Part shown: one piece after another, positions 28,316 to 36,268 of the stretch
Layout: the number at the start of each line of letters is the position of its first letter
How positions within the stretch are numbered: the first letter of the stretch is position 1
From: Clostridiaceae bacterium
GTDB taxonomy: Bacteria > Bacillota > Clostridia > Oscillospirales > Butyricicoccaceae
Reading direction: 5' to 3'
NCBI GenBank assembly: GCA_018383195.1
Contig: JAGZOP010000001.1
Coordinates: 124,001 to 188,000, forward strand
Length of the DNA: 64,000 nt
Made by a program: the position numbers and the translations under genes
The notes under the pieces: generated by a model
Databases searched by the model: none
What the model was told of the DNA's origin: nothing
What the model saw: only the letters and a program-made list of their open reading frames with translations

Positions 28316-29206
28316 TTATACCTCGCTGACCACAGCGCCAACCTCGTCGCACACCAGACGAATGGGTTTCCAGTGCGGGAAGTGCTGCTCGCAGTACATC
28401 TGCGCGCGGGACAGGTAGGTCTTGTCGTGGGAATTCACGACTGCAATGATGGATGGACCCGCGCCCGAGATAAACGCGCCGAGCGCACCCATGGCTTTGG
28501 CTGCGTGCATGACCTCGCGCCCGTCTGGGATGAGGTCAAAACGATACGGCTGATGCAGGCAGTCGCCCACCGCCACGCCGAGGTTTTCCAGCTTGCCGGT
28601 TGTGAGGCTTCCCGCGAGCAGCGCCGCGCGCGCCAGATTAAAGACCGCGTCATGGTGGTCGATGGTTTTCGGCAGCGCCGCGCGCGCCTTTTCGGTGGAC
28701 AGCTCAAAGTCCGGTATGAACGTGATGAAATCGACCTGCCCGTTCATCGGCACGCGGACGCTCCACACCTTGCCGTACTCAAGCAGCGCCACGCAGAAAC
28801 CGCCCAGAATCGCCGGGGTCGAGTTGTCCGGATGCCCCTCGATGGACGCCGCAAGGTCAATGATATTCTCACGATCGAGCGGGTTGCCGAGCAGCGCATT
28901 TGCGCCCAGAATGCCCGCCACCGTGCATGCCGACGACGAGCCAAGCCCCCGCGTCTGCGGGATGGCGCAGTCCTCGATGATTTTCATGCCCGACAGTTTT
29001 TTGCCGCAGATGTCGTACACCTTTTTGGCGCACTGGTAAATGAGGTTGCTCTCATCGCACGGTACCGGCTCCCCGGAAACCTCCCGGATTTCAATGCGGT
29101 CGGATTCTTCCATTTGAATGATATTATATAAGTCGAGCGCGATGCCAATGGAATCATATCCAGAACCCATATTGGCGCTCGTCGCAGGAACTTTGACTTG
29201 AATCAT
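28316..29206 (-). CDS. thrB: Homoserine kinase
   Basis: GHMP-family kinase converting homoserine to O-phosphohomoserine. It is 296 aa from the ATG at 29206, preceded by GGGGGA. It begins MIQVKVPATSANMGSGYDS, the typical start. The GHMP ATP loop is TRGLGSSSACTVAGI and the C-terminal motif GALGAFISGAGPSIIAV. Threonine synthase (thrC) is not in this window. It sits 69 bp after hom and 70 bp before lysC. Confidence 0.96.
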   Translation of the reverse strand: MIQVKVPATSANMGSGYDSIGIALDLYNIIQMEESDRIEIREVSGEPVPCDESNLIYQCAKKVYDICGKKLSGMKIIEDCAIPQTRGLGSSSACTVAGILGANALLGNPLDRENIIDLAASIEGHPDNSTPAILGGFCVALLEYGKVWSVRVPMNGQVDFITFIPDFELSTEKARAALPKTIDHHDAVFNLARAALLAGSLTTGKLENLGVAVGDCLHQPYRFDLIPDGREVMHAAKAMGALGAFISGAGPSIIAVVNSHDKTYLSRAQMYCEQHFPHWKPIRLVCDEVGAVVSEV

Positions 29207-29275
29207 AGCTTCCCCCAGAATCAAAATAAAACGTGCATATCCGAAAACCTGCACCTTCCGATTTTTCTTTTGCCC

Positions 29276-30406
29276 TTAGAGCACACGCATTTTGACTGCG
29301 CCGGCAAATTTTTCTTCCGCCTCCGCAGTGGTCATCGCATCGGTAAGCACCGCATCCTTGCCGTCCTCACGGACATACCAGCGGCTTTTCAGCGTGCCGA
29401 TCGGGCGGAGCAGATCCTTGGAGCCGTCCCCCCACGAAATCGGGCGGCGCTTTTCCGCATGCTCGATTGCATCCAGCATATCGGCAACGACAGCCGAAGC
29501 GGTCGCAAGCTTGCCCGCGCCCTTGCCGTAGAACATGACGTCGCCGGTCGCGTTTCCGTCGACCATGATGGCATTGAACACATCTTCGACAGCCGCGAGC
29601 GGATGTCTCTTTTCAATCAGATGCGGCGCAACATAGGCGTAAGCCGTACCGTCCTCACAGCGCAGTGCACGACCGATCAGCTTAATCACATAGCCAAGTT
29701 TGTCAGCCTCTTCAACATCCTTCAGCGTGATCTTGGAAATTCCCTCGCAGGAAACCGCATTCGGGTCAAACTTATCGCCAAACGCCAAGTCAGACAGAAT
29801 GCAGATCTTACGGCATGCGTCGTGTCCTTCGATGTCTGCGGTCGGGTCCTTTTCTGCATAGCCGTTTGCCTGTGCCTGCTTCAGTGCATCCTCAAAGGAA
29901 ACGCCCTTCTGAATCATTTCGGTGAGAATATAGTTGGTTGTACCGTTCAGAATCCCGCGGATTTCATTGAACTCATTGGCAGCAAGGCACTGAATCATCG
30001 GACGGATAACCGGAATACCGCCGCCGACCGAAGCCTCGAACAGATAGTTGACATTCATTTCTTCGGCAATAGCGAGCAATTCTTCGCCCTTTGTTGCAAC
30101 CAGTTCCTTGTTGGAGGTGCAAACGCTCTTTCCGGCTTTCAGGCAGCGCTTGGTGAACTCATACGCCGCACCGACGCCGCCCATTACCTCGGCAACCACG
30201 GTGACCTCCGGGTCGTTTTCAATGACCGAAAAATCGGAAACAAATTTATCGCCATACGGCAGATGTGAAAAATCCCGCAGGTCAAGCACATACTTGACTT
30301 CAACCGGCTCACCGACTGTTTTTGCAATTTTTGCCGCATTCATTTCAAATACTTCATACACCCCGGAACCGACCGTACCGTGTCCCAGAACTGCTACCTT
30401 TGCCAT
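29276..30406 (-). CDS. hom: Homoserine dehydrogenase without ACT domain
   Basis: Reduces aspartate semialdehyde to homoserine. It is 376 aa, shorter than the roughly 430-aa Firmicutes enzymes because it ends after the catalytic domain (TTAEAEEKFAGAVKMRVL). The Rossmann motif GHGTVGSGVYEVF is at the N-terminus. The catalytic region includes NGTTNYILTEM, AQANGYAEKDPTADIEGHDA and KICILSDLAFG. The regulatory ACT domain usually found at the C-terminus is missing, and a separate ACT protein is encoded 22 bp upstream. GGAGG lies before the ATG. Confidence 0.95.
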   Translation of the reverse strand: MAKVAVLGHGTVGSGVYEVFEMNAAKIAKTVGEPVEVKYVLDLRDFSHLPYGDKFVSDFSVIENDPEVTVVAEVMGGVGAAYEFTKRCLKAGKSVCTSNKELVATKGEELLAIAEEMNVNYLFEASVGGGIPVIRPMIQCLAANEFNEIRGILNGTTNYILTEMIQKGVSFEDALKQAQANGYAEKDPTADIEGHDACRKICILSDLAFGDKFDPNAVSCEGISKITLKDVEEADKLGYVIKLIGRALRCEDGTAYAYVAPHLIEKRHPLAAVEDVFNAIMVDGNATGDVMFYGKGAGKLATASAVVADMLDAIEHAEKRRPISWGDGSKDLLRPIGTLKSRWYVREDGKDAVLTDAMTTAEAEEKFAGAVKMRVL

Positions 30407-30428
30407 GATATTTCCTCCAAACTGTTAA

Positions 30429-30872
30429 TTATTCACTGGCCAGAATGACCACGCGGAGCACGCCATCGAGCGCCTGCGCGCGTTCGATCAGCGATTCCAC
30501 CGTACATCTCATCTCGGCAGTACGCGCCGCAATGGTGACCGCCGCCTGCCCGCCAATCGGGATCGACTGATTGATTGTCAGCACGTTCGCACCCACGCGG
30601 GCAAACAGGCCAAGAATGTTCGACAGCACGCCCGGCCGGTCGCTCAGCATGAGGTGAAAATTGATGGTACGGTTATGCGCCGCTTCATAAAACGGGCGAA
30701 TGCCGTCTTTATATTTATAATATGCGCTGCGGGATAACCCGACGCTCTGCGCAGCCTCGCTTGCCGTCTTGACCTTCCCGGCATGAAGTGCGGCGTTTGC
30801 CTTTACAACCTTCCGGAAAACCTCGGGCAGAAGCGTGCGCTCAACAAGATAATATTTGGTATCTGTATCCAT
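30429..30872 (-). CDS. UPF0735 ACT-domain protein (PheB-like)
   Basis: Small protein of 147 aa: an N-terminal helix-turn-helix-like segment (KTASEAAQSVGLSRSAYYKY, about residues 36-55) joined to a C-terminal ACT domain (LSDRPGVLSNILGLFARVG, about 75-147). This matches UPF0735, known near pheA in Bacillus. As first gene of the hom-thrB-lysC operon, with a hom that lacks its own ACT domain, it is a good candidate for a trans-acting threonine sensor, acting on Hom or on transcription. That role is inference. GGAGG and AGGAG precede the ATG. Confidence 0.85.
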   Translation of the reverse strand: MDTDTKYYLVERTLLPEVFRKVVKANAALHAGKVKTASEAAQSVGLSRSAYYKYKDGIRPFYEAAHNRTINFHLMLSDRPGVLSNILGLFARVGANVLTINQSIPIGGQAAVTIAARTAEMRCTVESLIERAQALDGVLRVVILASE

Positions 30873-30917
30873 TTCTCCTGTCCTCCTGACAAGTACAGAT
30901 GTCTTTCAAGCTTTATT

Positions 30918-30946
30918 ATCGTACCATAGCTTTTCAAACAATGCAA
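30918..30946 (-). promoter_or_regulatory. Sigma-A promoter for ACT-hom-thrB-lysC
   Basis: Minus strand: TTGCAT (30946-30941), 17-bp spacer, TACGAT (30923-30918), about 46 bases before the first gene. No T-box or amino-acid riboswitch is apparent in this short leader. Confidence 0.65.
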
Positions 30947-31116
30947 GCATCATTTTGCTAAATTCAACGATTTTTCCATATATTCTTTATGCACTTTGCA
31001 TCTCTCCCCACAATTTACTTTGTTTCTGCATCAATCCGCAATGTATCCGTTTAAATTATTCAAACTCCCTTTATCTATGGAACTTTTCTCATTTTTTGCA
31101 GTTTCGCACTTTATTC

Positions 31117-31145
31117 TTGTGCATTGATTAAAGATGTGATATAAT
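31117..31145 (+). promoter_or_regulatory. Sigma-A promoter for the symporter gene
   Basis: TTGTGC (31117-31122), 17-bp spacer, TATAAT (31140-31145). It implies a start near 31152 and a leader of about 140 bases. Confidence 0.75.
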
Positions 31146-31151
31146 GAACTA

Positions 31152-31291
31152 AATTTATGCGGCTGTGCGCGGGATCCTCCCGGGGGTCTCGCGCATTTTC
31201 CATGTTTGGTCTCCTCATGCGCCCAATACGCGGCGCACAGGATTCCGTACCGGAAGTTTCCGCATTTTCCGAGGGAGGAAAGAGAAAACTT
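31152..31291 (+). promoter_or_regulatory. Structured 5' leader of the symporter gene
   Basis: GC-rich leader with at least two mutually exclusive pairings. CTGTGCGC (31163-31170) can pair with GCGCACAG (31233-31240), or the overlapping TGCGCG (31166-31171) can pair with CGCGCA (31190-31195). Near the start codon, TTTCC and GGAAA flank the Shine-Dalgarno (GAGGGAGG). Alternative pairing plus SD involvement is what a riboswitch or attenuator would look like. I recognise no known class. Confidence 0.45.
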
Positions 31292-32611
31292 ATGAAAAAC
31301 ACCCCACAGAACGGAACCTTTTCCAGCAAGCTTGGCTTTATTCTTGCCGCGGTCGGTTCCGCCGTCGGCATGGGAAACATTTGGATGTTCCCCTATCGCA
31401 CCGGTCAGTATGGCGGTGCGGCGTTCCTGATTCCCTACTGCCTGTTTGTTTTGCTGTTTGGCATCATCGGTCTGTCGGGTGAATTTGCCTTCGGCCGTCT
31501 GACTGGCACAGGTCCAATCGGGTCATATGACTATGCAATGCGCTCGCGCGGCAAAAAAGGCGGCAAAATTCTCGGCGCAATTCCGCTGTTTGGTTCGCTC
31601 GGCATTGCCATCGGCTATTCGGTAATTGTCGGCTGGGTTCTGCGCACGCTGTTCGGCTCTATGGTCGGCACACTGATGGACACCGAACCCGAAGCATTCT
31701 TTGCCCAGATGACCGGACCGTTCGGCAGCATCCCGTGGCATCTGGCAGTTGTTCTCATCACGATTGTGATTCTGATTGGCGGCATCTCGACCGGCATTGA
31801 AAAGGTCAATAAGTTCATGATGCCGACCTTTTTCGTTCTGTTTGTTATCATCGCGGTGCGCGTGGCATTTTTGCCCGGCGCAATGGAGGGTTATCAGTAT
31901 CTGCTCGTCCCCGACTGGAGTTACCTTGCTAACCCCGATACTTGGATTATGGCGATGGGACAGGCATTCTTCTCGCTTTCTGTCACCGGTTCGGGTATGA
32001 TTATCTACGGCTCCTACCTGAGCAAGAAGGAAAACATCCTGCATTCGGCGGGCGTTACCGCTCTGCTCGATACCTGTGCTGCAATGGTCGCAGGTTTTGC
32101 AATTATCCCTGCCGTATTTGCCTTTGGTCTTGACCCGGCTGCCGGTCCTCCGCTGATGTTCCATATCCTGCCGCGCGTATTCCAGCAGATGCCTGCCGGC
32201 CGGCTGTTCGCGGTACTGTTCTTTGTATCGGTCCTTTTTGCAGGCATCACTTCGCTGGCAAATATGTTTGAGGTATGTTCCGAGGCAGCACAGCGCCATC
32301 TCAAGCTTGCACGTCCCTATGCGGTATTGCTTGTCGGTGCAGCGGCATTTGCCGTAGGCTTGTTCATCGAAGAAGAGCCTAAGCTCGGCGCATGGATGGA
32401 TGCCATCACAATCTATGTCGTACCGATCGGCGCGGTGCTCGGCGCTGCAATGATCTTCTGGGTGCTTGGCACAAAAGCAATCAAAAAAGAGCTGCAGCTC
32501 GGTCGTAGAAAATCGATCGGCAAGGCATTCGACTTTTTCGCCAAGTATGTCTATGTTCCGCTTGCGGCGGCTGTCGTAATTCTCGGCATCATCAAGGGCG
32601 GCATCGGCTAA
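31292..32611 (+). CDS. Sodium-dependent neurotransmitter-symporter-family transporter
   Basis: Secondary transporter of the NSS (LeuT-fold) family, expected to import an amino acid with sodium. It is 439 aa with 11 or 12 membrane helices; the bacterial short form is about 440-500. Helix 1 carries GSAVGMGNIWMFPY, the unwound Na+/substrate site (more often GLGNIWRFPY). Other helices include FSLSVTGSGMIIYGSYL (helix 6 region) and LFFVSVLFAGITSLANMFEV (helix 8, with the Na2-type TSLAN). The substrate is unknown. The ATG at 31292 is chosen because the upstream in-frame extension is untranslated-looking, GC-rich leader. GGGAGG lies 13 bases before it, a long spacing. Confidence 0.92.
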   Translation: MKNTPQNGTFSSKLGFILAAVGSAVGMGNIWMFPYRTGQYGGAAFLIPYCLFVLLFGIIGLSGEFAFGRLTGTGPIGSYDYAMRSRGKKGGKILGAIPLFGSLGIAIGYSVIVGWVLRTLFGSMVGTLMDTEPEAFFAQMTGPFGSIPWHLAVVLITIVILIGGISTGIEKVNKFMMPTFFVLFVIIAVRVAFLPGAMEGYQYLLVPDWSYLANPDTWIMAMGQAFFSLSVTGSGMIIYGSYLSKKENILHSAGVTALLDTCAAMVAGFAIIPAVFAFGLDPAAGPPLMFHILPRVFQQMPAGRLFAVLFFVSVLFAGITSLANMFEVCSEAAQRHLKLARPYAVLLVGAAAFAVGLFIEEEPKLGAWMDAITIYVVPIGAVLGAAMIFWVLGTKAIKKELQLGRRKSIGKAFDFFAKYVYVPLAAAVVILGIIKGGIG

Positions 32612-32662
32612 AATCTTTCAGCACATAAAAAGCGATTCAAAACAATATCGCTCAGATAACCC

Positions 32663-32720
32663 AAAAGCCAGCCGTTCGGGAATAAAACGCAGTGTTTTGT
32701 TCCTGAATGGCTGGCTTTTT
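32663..32720 (+). terminator. Intrinsic terminator after the symporter gene
   Basis: Long inverted repeat AAAAGCCAGCC.../...GGCTGGCTTTTT enclosing further pairing (GTTCGGGAA/TTCCTGAAT), with a T-run on the plus strand. It is about 50 bp past the stop. Confidence 0.8.
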
Positions 32721-32772
32721 GTGTTCTACAATTTAGCCGGTGCTTGCTTCCAATCAAATTGTATGTTACCAT

Positions 32773-32803
32773 TGGCGATAGTGGATTTGAACCATTGAAA
32801 GCC
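32773..32803 (-). other. tRNA 3'-end-like fragment (T-arm motif)
   Basis: On the minus strand this stretch contains GTTCAAATC (32792-32784), an exact match to the T-loop consensus GTTCRANYC, flanked by TGG/CCA pairing. No D-arm or anticodon arm is found beside it, so this is not an intact tRNA. It could be a remnant left by integration next to the AT-rich gene, or chance. Confidence 0.3.
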
Positions 32804-32823
32804 AAGGGAGGTAATTAAAAAAA

Positions 32824-33354
32824 ATGATTAAAACCAAAATAGAAATAACTCCAAAAGAAGAATCTGCATTAAGAGAAATTATGATGGCTAGTCCTGTAAA
32901 TGCAAGGAAAAGGAAACGTGTTCGGATAATTAGCGCGATCATATCCATTATTATGGTCATCTATACCATAATTTCTTTTTCAATTCATGCATATGAAAAC
33001 TTATTGTTGGGATTTACATTTACTATATTTTTTGCGTGGGCAGCAATCGGTGGTGTTGTTTTTTGGCAAAATTTTATTTATAAAAAAATGCAAAACAAAC
33101 TAGACAGTAAATTGAAATCAGGATTTCGAGAATATAACTTTGATGTCGATGGGGTTACCATATCATCAGAATTCGGTTGTGGCTTAAACAAGTGGGAAGC
33201 TTTTAAATGTTGGGGCATATTTAAGGAATATATTTATTTGCGGAAAATCGACAATCAAATGATACTTGTGAAAAAAAGTAATTTGTCAAAAGAGGATTAT
33301 GAAACACTACTGTCACTTTTGAACTCTTATCTTACGCAGGAGAAATTATCTTAA
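32824..33354 (+). CDS. YcxB-like membrane protein, AT-rich
   Basis: Membrane protein of 176 aa resembling the YcxB family (function unknown). There is an N-terminal cytoplasmic stretch, two membrane helices at about residues 35-55 and 62-85 (IISAIISIIMVIYTIISF; LLLGFTFTIFFAWAAIGGV), and a C-terminal cytoplasmic domain. That domain follows the YcxB pattern FDVDGVTISSE, NKWEAFKCWGIFKEYIYL and a final NLSKEDYETLLSLLNSYL. The coding sequence is far more AT-rich than its neighbours and uses A/T-ending codons, suggesting horizontal transfer. The RBS GGGAGG lies 12 bases upstream. A truncated tRNA-like fragment precedes it. Confidence 0.7.
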   Translation: MIKTKIEITPKEESALREIMMASPVNARKRKRVRIISAIISIIMVIYTIISFSIHAYENLLLGFTFTIFFAWAAIGGVVFWQNFIYKKMQNKLDSKLKSGFREYNFDVDGVTISSEFGCGLNKWEAFKCWGIFKEYIYLRKIDNQMILVKKSNLSKEDYETLLSLLNSYLTQEKLS

Positions 33355-33450
33355 TGTTAATGCTTTGAAAATGCATCTATACCTTAGTTTCTCAAAGAAA
33401 TCTGCAATATTTTTTCAACTGCTGTGTGAAACCACAGTCTTTTCTTCGAC

Positions 33451-33492
33451 AAAAAGTACCCACCCTATTTTGAATGGGATGGGTACTTTTTT
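33451..33492. terminator. Bidirectional terminator between the YcxB-like and HTH genes
   Basis: AAAAAGTACCCACCC and its near-perfect complement GGGATGGGTACTTTTT around a 10-base loop. A- and T-runs on both sides make it active in both directions. It overlaps the HTH gene's stop by two bases. Confidence 0.85.
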
Positions 33493-33685
33493 ATTCTTCC
33501 AAGAGGAAAAGCTCCTCCACCGTGGTTTTTAGCAGCCGCGCCACGCGCATCGCAAGCACCAACGAAGGGTCATATTTATCATTTTCCATGGCGACCACCG
33601 TCTGGCGGCTCACACCGAGCATCTGCGCCAAATCTTCCTGCCGCAGTCCGCGCGCACGGCGCAGTTCTCTAATTTTATTCTTCAT
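33491..33685 (-). CDS. Small XRE-family HTH regulator
   Basis: DNA-binding protein of 64 aa made of a single Cro/C1-type helix-turn-helix: MKNKIRELRRARGLRQED, then LAQMLGVSRQTVVAMEN, then PSLVLAMRVARLLKTTVEEL. It belongs to the YozG/YqaE-like minimal XRE group common in Firmicutes, usually paired with a small membrane protein. It starts 5 bp after the membrane protein gene ends, so the pair is one operon. The two operator-like dyads over their promoter are the probable binding sites, giving autoregulation (inference). The ATG at 33685 gives the conserved N-terminus. Confidence 0.88.
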   Translation of the reverse strand: MKNKIRELRRARGLRQEDLAQMLGVSRQTVVAMENDKYDPSLVLAMRVARLLKTTVEELFLLEE

Positions 33686-33690
33686 TCGCC

Positions 33691-34143
33691 TTACACCGCA
33701 AGTACAGCGGCAGTAATCAGCATGCCGACCGCTGCTGCACCCAAGCCGAACGCCAAAGCCCACAGCAGCGTTTTCCAAATTGGGTAGGCGTCATATTCTT
33801 CATCCCCGCGCGTTTTGCGCCAGCGCAGCACCAGCGTTGCAATCCCCTGGGTCAGGATGCCCGCAAGCAGCGCAAGGTTGGAGAGCGGCAGAGATTCCTT
33901 TCGCACAAAGACCTCGTAAAAATTGATGCCAAGCAGGGTAAACAGCACAACATTGTATGCAATCCCGATTGCCTGATATCCAATCTGGCGCTCCATCTCG
34001 TCTGCCTGCCGGACAATGCCAAGCCGGTCAGCAAGGCGGGACGCACGCAGCGAACCGCTTTTTGCCGTCCAAATCGCAAAGGCAAGTGTGCCAATGAGTA
34101 CGACAAAAGGCAGTGCCATCAAAATCAGCATTTTTACCTTCAT
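33691..34143 (-). CDS. Small four-helix membrane protein paired with an HTH regulator
   Basis: Membrane protein of 150 aa, function unknown. Four hydrophobic segments lie at about residues 5-23, 57-75, 85-105 and 125-147. A short charged loop after the first helix (SLRASRLADRLGIVRQADEMERQIGYQ) and another before the last (RWRKTRGDEEYDAYPIWK) are probably cytoplasmic. The architecture resembles DUF6773/DUF3796-type proteins encoded next to small XRE regulators, but I cannot assign a family firmly. GAGGAGG precedes the ATG by 6 bases. Confidence 0.75.
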   Translation of the reverse strand: MKVKMLILMALPFVVLIGTLAFAIWTAKSGSLRASRLADRLGIVRQADEMERQIGYQAIGIAYNVVLFTLLGINFYEVFVRKESLPLSNLALLAGILTQGIATLVLRWRKTRGDEEYDAYPIWKTLLWALAFGLGAAAVGMLITAAVLAV

Positions 34144-34164
34144 TCCGCATCCTCCTCATCGCTG

Positions 34165-34188
34165 AAATGTCAAGTTCTTTTTACATTT
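34165..34188 (-). promoter_or_regulatory. Operator-like dyad, copy 1
   Basis: On the plus strand it begins AAATGTCAAG and ends TTTACATTT, a spaced ATGT...ACAT dyad. It shares most positions with the second copy 46 bp away. It lies in the 5' leader just downstream of the -10 box. Confidence 0.55.
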
Positions 34189-34190
34189 CC

Positions 34191-34219
34191 ATCATACCGC
34201 TGCCCCGCCAAAATGTCAA
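34191..34219 (-). promoter_or_regulatory. Sigma-A promoter for the membrane protein/HTH pair
   Basis: Minus strand: TTGACA (34219-34214), 17-bp spacer, TATGAT (34196-34191). Its -35 lies inside operator copy 2. Confidence 0.85.
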
Positions 34220-34234
34220 GAGTGTTTTACATTC
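34211..34234 (-). promoter_or_regulatory. Operator-like dyad, copy 2
   Basis: Second copy of the AAATGTCAAG...TTTACATT element, overlapping the -35 hexamer. Repressor bound here and at copy 1 would block the promoter. Confidence 0.55.
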
Positions 34235-34241
34235 CGGGCAT

Positions 34242-34274
34242 AAAAAAACTCCATGGCTTTCCATGGAGTTTTTT
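34242..34274. terminator. Terminator after ftsH
   Basis: Symmetric hairpin AAAAAAACTCCATGG/CCATGGAGTTTTTT with a very short loop, three bases past the ftsH stop. It should end the gdpP-ftsH operon. Confidence 0.85.
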
Positions 34275-34276
34275 AT

Positions 34277-36229
34277 TTAGTTAGACGCCTGTTCCTCAGA
34301 CGTGTCCTTGGAATCACTCTCCGCAGATGGGGTTTCCATCACCGGCGCTTCATCGTCCACACCCGCAGGAACCTGCTTCAGTTCTTCTGCAGTTGCCGCG
34401 GTTTCGATCTTATCCGGCACAGTCTCGCCGTTAAAGACCTTAACGAAGGTCTCGCCGTCCATGGTTTCATTGCGCAGCAGATACTCGGCAACGTCGTGCA
34501 GCTGCCGATCTTTTTCGGTCAAAATCTGCACACAGCGGTTGTATGCGTCATCGATGATGCGGTGCACCTCGGCGTCAATCTCCGCTGCCTTATTTTCCGA
34601 ATAGCTGTGGGTCGCACCGAAGTCGCGGCCGAGGAATACCTCGCCGTCTCCGCCGTAGTCGATGGTGCCGATCTTATCGCTCATGCCGTAGTTGACAACC
34701 ATGGCGCGTGCCATCGCAGTCGCCTGACGGATATCGCCCGACGCACCGGTTGTAATCTCGTCAAAGATCAGCTTTTCGGCGACACGACCACCGAGTGCAG
34801 TCACAATGCTGTCCTCAAAGTAGCTCTTGGTCTCCAGACCGCCTTCTTCCTGCGGACGCCACATAGTAAAGCCGCCTGCGCCGCCGCGCGGGATGATGGT
34901 GATATAGTGAATTGGGTCAAGCGTGCCGAGCGCATGATGCGCCACCGCATGTCCCGCTTCGTGATATGCCACAATGCGCTTTTTCTTTTCGCTGACCACG
35001 CGGCTCTTCTTCTCGGGACCCATCTCAACCTTGAGCAGAGCTTCCTCGATTTCATAGTTGGTAATCAGCTTTTTGTTGCGGCGCGCCGCAAGCAGCGCTG
35101 CCTCATTGAGCAGGTTTTCCAGATCTGCGCCAGTCATGCCGACCGTACCCTTTGCGATGGAATCAAAATCGACATCGGGATCAAACTGCTTGTTGCGTGC
35201 ATGGACGCGCAGGATCTGCTCACGTCCCTTGACATCCGGCGCACCGACATAGACCTGACGGTCAAAGCGACCCGGACGCAGCAGCGCACGGTCGAGAATA
35301 TCCGGGCGGTTGGTTGCCGCGATGATGATGACACCCTCGTTTGCACCGAAACCGTCCATCTCAACGAGCAGCTGGTTGAGCGTCTGCTCGCGTTCGTCGT
35401 GACCGCCGCCGAGGCCTGCGCCGCGCTGACGACCAACCGCGTCAATCTCGTCGATAAAGACAATCGCAGGCGCGTTCTTCTTTGCCTGCTCAAACAGGTC
35501 GCGCACGCGCGATGCGCCCACGCCGACGTACAGCTCTACGAAATCCGAACCCGAAATCGACAGGAACGGAACACCAGCCTCACCCGCGACTGCCTTGGCG
35601 ATCAGGGTTTTACCGGTACCCGGAGGTCCGACGAGCAGCACGCCCTTGGGGATACGCGCACCCAAATCGACAAACTTCTTCGGATTCTTCAAAAACTCGA
35701 CAATCTCCTGAAGTTCTGCCTTTTCTTCATCCGCACCTGCAACATCGTTAAATGTCACTTTGCGCTTATCGTCCTGCGCAAGCTTGGCACGTGCACGGCC
35801 GAACTGCATCGGTCCGCGTCCGCCGCCATCCTGCTTGTTCATCATAAAGTACCAGAACAGACCCATCAGTACAATAATGATGAGATACGGCACCAGATTG
35901 ACCCACCACGGAATCTCACGAGTGGTAAAATCATACTCCTTGAGCGTGCCGTTTTTCTGCTGTTCCTGAATCACCGGACCAAGCTCGGAACGGAACCAGT
36001 CCACACTGGACAGCGTATACTGGAACTTTTCTCCGCTTTTGAGTTCGGCGTGCAGGACGTTGTCGTCCACCGAGAATTTGGTGACCTCACCATCCTCAAA
36101 ATATTCGACAACATCGGAATACGTAAGTGCTGGGGTCTTTTGATCCTGACTGAGCGCCGCAGTCGCTGCCGCGAGCAGCACAAGCAAAATCAAAAGATAA
36201 AGGCCAAAGCCTTTCATTTTACCTTTCAA
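34277..36229 (-). CDS. ftsH: ATP-dependent zinc metalloprotease FtsH
   Basis: Membrane-anchored AAA+ protease for quality control and regulated proteolysis. It is 650 aa. Two N-terminal membrane helices (about residues 8-25 and 110-130) flank an extracytoplasmic domain. The AAA module has Walker A GPPGTGKT, Walker B IVFIDEIDAVG, and the SRH with ATNRPDILDRALLRPGRFDR. The zinc site is HEAGH. An acidic C-terminal tail ends DSKDTSEEQASN. It is the last gene of dnaB-tilS-hpt-ftsH. Confidence 0.97.
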   Translation of the reverse strand: MKGKMKGFGLYLLILLVLLAAATAALSQDQKTPALTYSDVVEYFEDGEVTKFSVDDNVLHAELKSGEKFQYTLSSVDWFRSELGPVIQEQQKNGTLKEYDFTTREIPWWVNLVPYLIIIVLMGLFWYFMMNKQDGGGRGPMQFGRARAKLAQDDKRKVTFNDVAGADEEKAELQEIVEFLKNPKKFVDLGARIPKGVLLVGPPGTGKTLIAKAVAGEAGVPFLSISGSDFVELYVGVGASRVRDLFEQAKKNAPAIVFIDEIDAVGRQRGAGLGGGHDEREQTLNQLLVEMDGFGANEGVIIIAATNRPDILDRALLRPGRFDRQVYVGAPDVKGREQILRVHARNKQFDPDVDFDSIAKGTVGMTGADLENLLNEAALLAARRNKKLITNYEIEEALLKVEMGPEKKSRVVSEKKKRIVAYHEAGHAVAHHALGTLDPIHYITIIPRGGAGGFTMWRPQEEGGLETKSYFEDSIVTALGGRVAEKLIFDEITTGASGDIRQATAMARAMVVNYGMSDKIGTIDYGGDGEVFLGRDFGATHSYSENKAAEIDAEVHRIIDDAYNRCVQILTEKDRQLHDVAEYLLRNETMDGETFVKVFNGETVPDKIETAATAEELKQVPAGVDDEAPVMETPSAESDSKDTSEEQASN

Positions 36230-36268
36230 TACAGGGACACCTTCCTTTTTCTCCGCCCCGGTTCCGGC

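Larger units (their letters stand above)
30873..31291. other. Divergent intergenic region
   Basis: 419 bp without a gene between two divergently transcribed units. It holds the ACT-hom promoter at its left end, about 170 bp of AT-rich sequence in which I see no ORF or clear motif, and then the symporter promoter and its structured leader. Confidence 0.7.

Noticed and set aside
30873..31291. In-frame extension of the symporter upstream to 31157
   Set aside because: It would start only about 12 bases after the -10 and has no RBS. The sequence is structured leader rather than conserved protein.
32773..32803. Intact tRNA gene
   Set aside because: Only a T-arm-like segment is present; no anticodon or D-arm within 80 bases.
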